Positions 55,564-64,000 of a DNA stretch of 64,000 nt are shown piece by piece. The stretch is from Anastrepha obliqua (lineage: Eukaryota; Arthropoda; Insecta; Diptera; Tephritidae), in NCBI RefSeq assembly GCF_027943255.1, contig NC_072893.1, positions 9,858,001-9,922,000 on the forward strand, given 5' to 3'. A program made the translations under genes and the position numbers. The notes under the pieces are model-generated. The model was not told the DNA's origin and did not search any database. It was given only the letters and a program-made list of their open reading frames with translations. The stretch's first letter is position 1. Every line of letters begins with the position of its first letter.

Positions 55564-55956
55564 TTACGCGATTTTGGCCGAGTTTAACAAAGCGCGGCAG
55601 TCGTTTCTTTCTCGTGCTAACCGGCGCCAATTGGACACACCAAGTGAAGCCAAGACCTTTTCCACCTGATATTTCCAACGCAAAGGAGTCCTTCCTCTTC
55701 CTCTGCTACCACCAGCTGGTACCGCATCGAATACTTTCAAAGCCGGAGCGTTTGTATCCATTCGGACGACATGACCCAGCCGCCTTAGCCGCTGGATCTT
55801 TATTCGCTGCGCTATGTCTATGTCGTCATAAAGCTCATAAAGCTCATCGTTCCATCGCCTGCAATATTCGCCGTTGCCAACGGGCAAAGGTCCAAAAATC
55901 TTCCACAGAATCTTTCTCTCAAATACTCCAAGCGTCGCTTCATCGGATATTGTCAT
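55564..55956 (-). pseudogene. RTE-like C-terminus, reference fragment
   Basis: A 130-codon frame: EATLGVFERKILWKIFGPL, then DELYELYDDIDIAQRIKIQ, RLGHVVRMDTNAPALKVFD, GGSRGRGRTPLRW and VSNWRRLARERNDCRALLNSAKIA. This is the cleanest copy of a fragment also seen at 32608-32875 and 43480-43740, and it reaches a probable C-terminus. No RT domain is attached here. Confidence 0.85.
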
Positions 55957-56189
55957 CGTCCACGCGATATATTGTTCCTAAATATCAACAATTTTCATAA
56001 TAAGTTACAATCATTTTAACGCGTTGTTCTACGCGTTGTACATTTGTCTCCTTGAAAAATTTCAAAGATGACATAAAAAAGAACTAGAACTACGAATACG
56101 AAAAAGAGGGTTTAGGTAAAATACATATCCGATGCCTTTACCGACAGCAGCAGACCGTACGAGACGCCACAGCCATACACGTTATCCGG
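55957..56189. other. Intron 3 spacer
   Basis: AT-rich sequence with no recognised frame. Confidence 0.4.
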
Positions 56190-56840
56190 GACACCGATAA
56201 GTAGAGATGAAATAATGTTTGCACTCTACAGCATGAACGAAAGAAAAGCGATAGGACCAATCCAAGTGCCGCCTGAAATCTTGAAGCTAATCGATGATGA
56301 CAATATTCAACTTCTAAGATCATGGAAAATACTGCAGCGAATACAGACTTATAATTCTTATGAGTCATTTGCTAAAAATATTTCTGAAAGTGATTCTTAC
56401 TAGAATATGTACATTAAACTTGTGAGGGAATAATGGGACAATCAAAATTTGGCTTCAGAAATGGCATGGGTACAAGAGAAGCATTATTTTGTGTTCATGG
56501 GCTAGTAGAAAATTGCATGGACGTACAAAAAGACGTTTTTCCATGCTTTATTGATTATGAAAAGGCTTTGATAATGGGCAGTATGAAAAACTCTTTAACA
56601 TTTTGAGGTCAATAAATATTGAAGAAAAGTATAGACAAGTGATACAAAACTTATATTGGAATCCAACTACACACATTGTTATGGATTGAACGGTGAAAGT
56701 TTTTGATATGAATCACATAGAAGAATTCGAGATATGGTGTCTCCAACTCTGAAGTACTTCGAAAAGTAAATAGCAATAGAAAGCTTCTACGGTGCATTAA
56801 ACGCACGAAAACATCCTACATGGGCCATATATGCCAAAAA
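56190..56840 (+). mobile_element. RTE-like RT remnant
   Basis: Reads GQSKFGFRNGMGTREALFCVHGLVENCMDVQKDVF, then CFIDYEKAL near 56438-56570, the RT block with FIDYEKA catalytic-site context. Downstream, near 56744-56815, comes NSEVLRKVNSNRKLLRCIKRT, as in the - strand piece at 18588-18968. Many stops. Confidence 0.78.
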
Positions 56841-57160
56841 GTGTAACCTGTTCCAACTTATACGACAACGAAAGATTGAATGAAGACGATGCGTTGGAAG
56901 AAAAAAATTATACTGGTTGTGAAATATACGTCGGTGGAAATATCGGCAATCTTTTGGAATTAGGGAGAGACATCTTTTCAAATATTGTAAAAAAATGTAT
57001 GATTAATCATTATTATATTATATTCATTTTATTTTTATCCATTGAATTTTATACATTATACTTTATGCAGCACCGCTTACTTTTGGTAATGAATTGCAAA
57101 TAAAGAAGGAGGAATTATTCCCTATTGACATCTAGGCGTCACCTTATGTATATATTCCTA
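56841..57160. other. Intron 3 spacer
   Basis: One 90-codon frame (56831-57103) without a known motif. Treated as non-coding. Confidence 0.4.
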
Positions 57161-57165
57161 TATAA

Positions 57166-58104
57166 TGGGTAGTTAAATTTCAAGAGCCGATGTTCAATGT
57201 AAACCACACCTAAATATCACGTTTTTTTCAGCATTTCATTTGACATTTTTCAATTTCAAACTAACTCAATTTGAACCATGGAAAGATACATAATCGAGCA
57301 AGGCGTTAAAGTTATTCAGGCTTATTATGAAAACGGGTGTTCAAATCAAAATGCATATCGCGCACTTCGTAAAGAAAATCATCTTCAGTGATGAGGCACA
57401 TTTTCACCTCAGTGGATTCGTCAATAAGCAGAATTGCCGCATTTAGGTGAATGATAATCCAAGAGTGATTGCCGAAAAACCAATACATCCACAAAGAGTG
57501 ATTGTTTGGTGCGGTTTATGGGCCGGCGGCATCATTGGGCCGTATTTTTTCCAAAATGAGGCTGGTCAGGCAGCTACTGTGAATAGTGTTCGCTATCGTG
57601 AGATGATAACGAACTTTTTATGGCCCGAATTGGAAGATATGGATGTGGACGATATGTGGTTTCAACAGGACGGTGCCACTTGTCACACAGCTCATGAAAC
57701 AATGCCTCTTTAGCCCGAAAAATTTGATGGCCGAATAATCTCACGTCGCGGCGATGTCAATTGGCCGCCAAGATCATGTGATTTGACACCGTTGGACTTC
57801 TTTCTTTGGGGTTATTTGAAGAAAAGGTGTACACGATAAGCCAGCAACAATTCAAGAGCTACAGGAGGAGATAATTCGGCACATTAACGGCATAGAACCT
57901 CAATTATACCTCAGCGTCATCGAAAATATGGACCATCGGAGGGAGGTGTGCCGCCAAGGCCGCGGCGCCATTTGGCCAATATTTTATGCCATACGTAATT
58001 GCGCCATACTAATATTATCATAAGGAAGAGAAATGACAATAATTTCTTATAAAAATTGTATTTTATTCAAAATCAACACCGGCCTTTGAAACTTAACCAC
58101 CCTT
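57166..58104 (+). mobile_element. Tc1/mariner-type element with ends
   Basis: Left terminus gggtagttaaatttcaagagcc and right terminus ggcctttgaaacttaaccaccc are inverted. The transposase starts at 57278 (MERYIIEQGVKVIQAYYENG). It then jumps to KIIFSDEAHFHLSGFVNKQNC near 57380-57440 (a deletion of the DNA-binding middle), VIVWCGLWAGGIIGPYFFQNEAGQA and FQQDGATCHTAHETM to 57713. It resumes near 57770 with RSCDLTPLDFF. The last two catalytic Asp blocks (QQDGA and CDLTPLDFF) are seen. Frameshifts make it dead. Confidence 0.88.
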
Positions 58105-59263
58105 TATATAAAAATGAATGTTTGTCTGTATGTCATCGATGAACTCAAAAACTACTAAACCGATTGTTATAAAAATTGGTATATATATGAATTTTCCACG
58201 GAGAAGGTTTGTAGAATATGCTCATTGATGCCACTCGTCACCAGGTGGCGCTGCAGAGTAGCAACTTCTGCCTCGTTCAACCGATTGTCATAAAAATTAG
58301 TATGACCATGTATTTTTACACAGAGAAAACGAATATGACATTTGCAAAACAATTATTGGATATTGGAAATGGACGAATGGAAATTGATGAATCTACACAA
58401 TGTATCACCCTGTCAGCAAAATTCTGTAAGATCACAGAAAGCATCGACGAATTGGTGCAAAAAGTTTCCGAAAACATTGCATAAAATTACAAAAACCATC
58501 AGTGGCTCAGTACGCGTGCTATATTAGCAGCCAAAAACATCGATGTCAATACCATCAACTTCCCCATTCAGCATGGAATACCCAGTGGAACGATAACATA
58601 TAAGTCCATCGATACTGTGGAGATGCAAGACGAGGTTGTCAACTATCCAACTGAATTCTTGAATTCGCTTGATTTGCCAGGCATGCTGCCGCACGTTCTT
58701 ACATTGAAAATTGGTGTACCCATCATTTTTCTTCGAAACATAAATCCACCTCGACTTTTCAACGGAACCAGACTCTCAGTCAAGAAAATGATGAACAATG
58801 TTATTGATGCAACAATTTTGACTGGAAAATTCAAACGGAAAGACGTACTGTTACCGTGTATCCCAATGATCCCGTCAGATATGCCATTCGAATTCAAGCG
58901 TTAACAGTTTCCGGCGCGACTCGCTTACGCAATGACTATTAAAAAAGCACAAATACAATCGTTACAAGTGCGTGGATTAAATTTGTACAGCTCTATGTGG
59001 CTTACTCACGTGTCGGAAAACCTTCTGATTTATTGTACTACGCACCAGATGGAAAAACAAGAAATATTGTGTATCTCACAGCACTTCAATAAACATCGAA
59101 TTGAAACTAAACTTTGTGATGTCACAATTTTTTTCAAATAAGCAAAATCAATAAAATGGTTTAGAATGAATTGAATATTTGTGTACTGATTTTTCTTTAA
59201 AGTCATTTTTCTTAAATTTATTTTAGCTGTTGGTATAGCAACGCGCGCCGGGTACAGCTTGTA
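58105..59263 (+). mobile_element. Helitron remnant
   Basis: The left end tatataaaaatgaatgtttg...tgaactcaaaaactact is the common dipteran Helitron-style start. The interior carries the C-terminal helicase region: IGNGRMEIDE near 58362, IPSGTITYKSIDTV near 58580-58618, VNYPTEFLNSLDLPGMLPHVLTLKIG and the FLRNINPPRLFNGTRLSV block to 58793. Conserved helicase motif VI-side sequence follows, decayed (58920-59140). The right end reads acgcgcgccgggtacagctt. The N-terminal Rep domain and most of the helicase are deleted. Confidence 0.85.
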
Positions 59264-59278
59264 GTATATAACTATATA

Positions 59279-60816
59279 ATATATATTATATATTTTTTTT
59301 TTTATTACAAACATTTAACTATATATAGGTATACAATGTTTGTTGACACTACAACTAGTTTAAGGGAAACTAACAAACAGTATGATTTTAACAATTTTGT
59401 GGGGTTTTTATGAAGACAATTTTAAAATCTCTTCTTTACATTAACTACCAATAAGATCATATGGTTTTTTTCGCTGGAGTCGTCGGGTTAGGTTTGCGGT
59501 GTTGAGAAGTTTGCTGGCTTTCTCGTTAATGTGCCTCTGGAGCCTCATAGAGTGGGCTTCTGCTTGTATTTTAATACCTTCAGCGACCGTAGGAATGCAG
59601 AGATCACGATGAATATCTGCATTGCGAACGTACCAAGGTGCGTTGACAATATTTTTGATAATTTTATTTTGAAATCGTTGAATTATGTTAATATTATTTT
59701 GACTGGCACAGCCCCAAACTTGAGCGCCATAAGACCACACGGGTTTGATAATTTGATTGTATATCATTATTTTGTTATATGTGGAGAGTTTTGAATTCCG
59801 TCCAATGAGCCAGTTCATTTTTAATATTTTCAAATTAAGTTCGCTTCGTTATATTTTTATATGCTCCTTCCAACGTAGCTTAGCATCGAGGGTTATACCA
59901 AGATATTTGGCAGTATTTGCGTATGGAATTGGAGCGCCTAGTACCATTATTTTGTGATGGTTTACTTTTTAAAGGGTAAAGGTCACATGAATTGATTTGT
60001 TACTATTTAATTTTATTCGCCAAATTTTCGTCCATTTTTCTACTGCGTCTATACCGATTTGAAGTTTAGTTGCAGCTACTTCGGCGGTTTTTCCTGTTGC
60101 GAGGATTGCTTTGTAGTCAGCAAAGGTGGCGATCATAGTGCTTGGAGGTATTGGTATATCTTTCGTATATATAAGGTAAAGAAGGGGTCCAAGGATACTT
60201 CCTTGCGGCACGCCAGCGTTTATTTTCTGCAATTTGGAATACTCATTCCCTTGTTTTACGCGAAAATACCGTTCAGTTATATATGATTTCATAAATGCAC
60301 TGTATTGAAGTGGCAGGCATGAGTTCAATTTGTTAATAAGGCCTTCATGCCAAACCTTGTCAAATGCTTGCGCGACGTCCAGGAAGGCTGCTGAGCATAT
60401 GTTTTTCTCTTCGAACGATTTTTCTATTTCAGCTGTAATTCGGTGCACCTGATCTATGGTGGAGAGTTTACTGCGAAATCCAAACTGGTGTGAAGGTATC
60501 AGATTGCGAAATTCAATTATTGGTTTTAAGCGATTTAGAATGAGCTTTTCTAGTAGTTTTGAAATTTGTGGCAACAAGGAGATTGGGCGGTATGAAGAAA
60601 CAATATGTGGACCCTTTCCTGGTTTGGCAATCATAATCATCTCTGCAACTTTCCACAGGCTTGGAACATACTGGAGTCGGATCGACGAATTGAATAGATT
60701 GGCTAATTTTACTAGACTTTTGTTGGGTAGTTGCTTTAATACTTCCGCTGGGATTAAATCAAATCCAGGTGTCTTTTTGTCTTTTAGTTGCTTGATTTAA
60801 CTTGATATTTTAACTA
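59279..60816 (-). mobile_element. 5'-truncated Jockey LINE with candidate target duplication
   Basis: The poly(A) tail on the - strand appears as a T run at 59292-59304. The RT extends from about 60800 leftward: YRPISLLPQISKLLEKL, AAFLDVAQAFDKVWH, VPQGSILGPLLYL and the catalytic block ...TFADYKAIL. The second palm Asp there is Tyr (FADY). A candidate 14-bp target duplication tatataactatata occurs at 59265-59278 and 60817-60830. It sits at the 3' end of the Helitron. The flanks are AT-rich, so the duplication needs confirmation. Confidence 0.88.
59969..60640 (-). pseudogene. Jockey reverse transcriptase, palm region
   Basis: 223 open codons. It contains MIMIAKPGKGPHIVSSYRPI..., the block FLDVAQAFDKVWH (first catalytic Asp), GVPQGSILGPLLYLIYT and the block TFADYKAILATG, where the usual FADD has lost the second aspartate. 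That substitution alone would abolish polymerase activity. A break follows before the C-terminal frame at 59441-59833 (SKLSTYNKIMIYNQIIKPVWSYG). Confidence 0.9.
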
Positions 60817-60839
60817 TATATAACTATATACTATTTTGC

Positions 60840-61773
60840 AACAAAATCTTTATTTTGCTTTGATGACAAAGCATTTTCTTGCGCTAAGTATAGTTACACT
60901 TCACTTGCTTCAATGGGGAGCTGTGCCCCAAATTACCGTTTGTGCTTTTTCACATTTTACCCGGATCGTTGTGAACTCCATGGAACTAAACAAGCTGTCG
61001 ATCCGAATATACACTTGCAGATTTGCACGATTGTGACTCAGCCCCTCGTCATGTTATCTGCATTGAATTAGGAATTTTTGTCACTTATTTTTATTTTTAA
61101 AATTTTTAGAAAAAAAGTGTATTTTGTTTTCTAGATTGCACCCAAAGGTACCAAATATCTGCGTACTATATATGATTTTTAAATACAGGAATGTGTGCAT
61201 ACTACCCGCGTACGCTTATTTTCAATACTTCTAAAAGTTACTTATGAATCATATATGCATGTATGTGTATCTATATTACCTAACTGTATTATTATTGTTG
61301 TTGGCTGCTCTATTGCCTTAGAAAATATTTAAATGTGCATCGGAGCCATAGATTAGTTATGATTATTTATAAGGACACAAATAACAAAAATAAGGAAAAA
61401 TAAAAATATATGGATATCCGTTTTATTTATTATACAAGTGGCTATCTGAGTATATAAAAAAGCAAATATGAAAGTTATGCAGATAAATTCAAATGCAATC
61501 GAAATTAAATTTTCAGTTTGTTTGCCTTCACTACGAACATACGGACTTTACGTCTGTGCAGAGTTTTATTTTTATTTTTATATTTATTTTTTATTTTCCA
61601 TTTCTTTCTCTGCTTGTATATGGAGGACATAAGAATGCATGGCTGTTCTATCTAAAACAATAAATTATTTATTGCAAAATTTTTATAGTCACACACATAT
61701 ACATTCACACATTTGTTTATTACGCAAATATGCGCATTTACGAAACTACAAATTTATATTCTCAAACTTGCAG
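60840..61773. other. Intron 3 end, including the exon 4 acceptor
   Basis: Moderately AT-rich. A tatattctcaaacttgcag acceptor ends the intron. No transposon coding sequence recognised. Confidence 0.55.
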
Positions 61774-61914
61774 ACACCGTCACCAAGTCGTGTCCATTCT
61801 TTCTGGCATCCGGTGTTTTTCTTCTGATCAGCTTTATCGTCTTCCTCGTGCCAACCTGTTCACATCAGAATAATTTATATTACTTTAGTGCGGGCATAAT
61901 GTTTATTGTCTCAG
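61774..61914 (+). CDS. stg1: Stargazin-like calcium-channel gamma protein, exon 4
   Basis: 141 nt with phase 1 at both borders (t+ac gives Tyr336; ends with g before gtaagt at 61915). It encodes TVTKSCPFFLASG then VFLLISFIVFLVPTC, the second transmembrane helix (about residues 344-361), a short intracellular turn SHQNNL, and the start of TM3 (YYFSAGIMFIVS). In calcium-channel gamma proteins TM2 and TM3 are separated by such a short loop, and an SAG..F(I/V)..G segment marks TM3. The gene continues beyond the window, because TM3 end, TM4 and the cytoplasmic tail are missing. Confidence 0.87.
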
Positions 61915-61968
61915 GTAAGTTACATAAATTTATATGCAATCCACTCGTACATACATATGCATGTGTGT

Positions 61969-62090
61969 ATAAAGGGTTTTCTAATAGGGACGAAGCGATG
62001 TTGGCAGGCTGTGTTGGCATTTGTTGTTTTGAAGGGTTTTTTCTCTGGAATGACGCCCGTAAAGAGGAAACTCTCAAATAGACCTACGTA
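61969..62090 (+). repeat. Possible Tc1/mariner terminal fragment
   Basis: Begins aaagggttttctaataggga, similar to the termini at 17315 and 24938, but the rest is not recognisable coding sequence. Low confidence. Confidence 0.3.
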
Positions 62091-62229
62091 CCAAACATGA
62101 ACCAACACTACCCCTCTTCCCACGGAACTGCCAAAAAAGTATTGCGTCACAGAGCTGGTTAGCTCAAAGGCTCTTAATTATAGTTGTCGCCAACGAAACT
62201 CCACGCGTATTACGTCATGGATATTTGTT

Positions 62230-62960
62230 ACAAGATTCCCTTCCAGTTATCAGGTGAAAATTTTACAGATTTCGGGTGCATAGCATTGGCATTGGAACAA
62301 GACTTGATCAACATCTTCCTTCTCCGTGCAGATTAAGTAGTTTAGTGAACTCGCATGGCCAAATCTACGCCGTGTCTTTAAAGGAATTGAGTTAGGTAGT
62401 AATTTTCTTCCCCATGGTTCCTTTCTAACCACGTTGTATGGATGGATATTAGCTCGAGCGTCCGTCTACCCTTAGGTGACCTGTTCCACCGGTCTTACCA
62501 GTGGGCGAAAGCCTGCGCCTTTTTTCTTCTTTCTTCGATTTCTTTACGCATTGCTCTATCGCCGAGTTCCGACAGCCTTATAAATAACCTTTGCATTTTT
62601 TTAGCCAGAATGTCAACTGGGATTAGTCCTGCGATATTGAACGATGCGTCATTAGAATTTGTGCGGAAGCCACACATAGTACGCAAAGCCCTTAGCTGAT
62701 AGATGGATATTAGTTTTCTTTACTATTACTGTTTATGTTCAATGCGTCAGCTCAGATCGGTGCCGCGTACAGAAGGGCCGAGCTGACAACCCTACTCTAT
62801 AGTAGCCTTTTGCTATGGCTATAGCCGCCGTTGTTTGGCATTATTCGTGCCAGACAGAAATGCACATTCGATGCCTTCTTCAGAGCTTATTCTAAAGTTT
62901 AGACGACTATCAGTCATCACCTCGAAGTATTTAATGGCGGGTTTTGATGGATTGTGTCAA
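62230..62960 (-). mobile_element. R1-like LINE C-terminus
   Basis: The - strand reads MCGFRTNSNDASFNIAGLIPVDILAKKM (62580-62700), then AHWYDRWNRSPKGRRTLELI (62441-62500) and a decayed HG...NYYLTQFL before a zinc-knuckle-like region to about 62250. The W...W......GR.T..LI pattern is the C-terminal part of R1-type ORF2. RT palm context (near 62740-62960) is decayed. Confidence 0.78.
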
Positions 62961-63029
62961 ATCCAATGCTTATAATTCAGTATCTGATACCAAATCTTCA
63001 GGCAAGTTACACGATGCAGCAGCAAGTAC

Positions 63030-64000
63030 AATTTTATTTCTATTGCCCCGTAGCACACTGCGACCTCTAGTGTGGTCTATTGTGCCAAACCGCGCGCCTA
63101 TGATTGAAGGCTTCTAATGAATTTTAGCACTTCCTCGGGTTTCTTGTTCTATATACCAATGAATTTAGAGTCACACTACCTAGGCTAGTGTAAGATATTC
63201 GTCTTCCGAGAATTGCACATTAGCACAGAATATGCTCTGATGTTCCATGGCCTCTTTCGCAAAAACAACAGACACTTGATTCTACTAATCCTCGTTTACT
63301 GATATGCTAACGAAGACTACAATGCTCCGTATAACATCCAGTGAGAGCTCATAAGGTCTCTCTATCCATATTTAAAACCATACTTGACGATCCTCTATAA
63401 AGAAGAATAAATAGTATTACCTGCCTCTGTCCTGGACCCTCCATCCAGTGTCGTATAATTTCGTGTTCTCCCAGTCTAATTTCGATAGACAGCCTACTTG
63501 TTTGTTGCCGTCATAATCTTCATATTCTAGTAACCTGTCCAAAAAGGTGGTGTTTTTTGCTTCGAGGATATTGAGGTTAGTGAAGCATTCCCCAACCAGT
63601 TTAGATGTTGCTGAGTATGTTTGGCTGTCTGAAAAAATACAGATGTGTTTCGAAGTAATACCTTTGTTGTCATTACCTACCTTAATTCTTTAAGCCATTG
63701 ATATTAGCTTGAAAAAGGTGTGGGATAACCAAAATGGATCTTTCAAAGTTAAGCCCAAATACCCCCAAAAGCTCCTACCATCCGCAAGCTTCAACCCATC
63801 TGCAGGTCTCCAAGTCAAGTTGAATTTATAGATTACCTGTCTCACAAAGCGCCCCGTCTAAATCATAAGATATCTTGAAATTTCCTGCAATTCTTAGCGC
63901 AAGAATCATTGCATCAGTTAATTGCACTGCAGAATTATATATGAATTTTGTAGCGATTTCCATATGCCCTGTGAAATTTCCGATTAGGTATTTGTCAGGG
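63030..64000 (-). mobile_element. I/LOA-like LINE RNase H and 3' end, running off the window
   Basis: The - strand reads FSDSQTYSATSKLVGECFTN (near 63575-63635), the DSQ block of RNase H. It is followed near 63440-63520 by decayed WVPGH-like sequence and near 63215-63275 by CCFCERGHGTSEHIL, a zinc-knuckle tail. The 5' part to 64000 contains decayed RNase H N-terminal sequence and continues past the edge. It is a different element from the R1-like piece at 62230-62960. Confidence 0.75.

Overview
This is a window of an insect nuclear genome, most likely a dipteran and plausibly a tephritid fruit fly. The evidence is GT-AG introns of 9 to 21 kb, very AT-rich intergenic DNA, a dense mix of mariner, Jockey, LOA/R1-like and RTE-like elements plus a Helitron, and a tRNA-derived SINE present about ten times. 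The species cannot be fixed from the sequence alone.

One host gene is supported, on the + strand. Four coding exons (11054-11793, 21335-21510, 40685-40774, 61774-61914) join with consistent splice phases (2, 1, 1, 1). Together they encode a Gln/Asn-rich N-terminus followed by the first three-quarters of a claudin-fold, four-transmembrane protein of the calcium-channel gamma / stargazin (TARP) family, most like Drosophila stargazin-like protein stg1. The gene runs off the right edge. A 26-codon upstream ORF lies 22 bases before the start codon.

Everything else that can be recognised is transposable-element debris, simple repeats or unrecognised intron and flank. 1-10.9 kb (5' flank): SINE copies, two AT-rich repeat arrays, a small foldback element, a LOA-like LINE with another LINE 3' end inside it, and a Tc1/mariner element. 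Intron 1 (11.8-21.3 kb): another AT-rich array carrying an internally deleted mariner, a complete-length but frameshifted mariner (14.6-15.9 kb), several transposase relics and LINE pieces. Intron 2 (21.5-40.7 kb): a polypurine microsatellite block, a mariner split by a SINE with a 7-bp target duplication, mariners with nested inserts, a SINE inside a SINE, and a nearly intact Jockey LINE broken by one amber codon. Intron 3 (40.8-61.8 kb): RNase H-bearing LINE pieces, many mariners, an ORF1/ORF2 junction of a LINE, a Helitron remnant and a 5'-truncated Jockey. Intron 4 (from 61.9 kb): two LINE 3' regions on the - strand.

The strongest leads are the shared nonsense codon in two separate mariner copies, the nested insertions that give a relative chronology, the single-stop Jockey ORF2, a poor 3' splice site in front of a 90-nt symmetric exon, the two-part repeat family that brackets other elements, and LINE 3' tails made of CCTAA units. 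I found no bacterial-type operon, CRISPR array, rRNA gene or clearly new protein-coding system.
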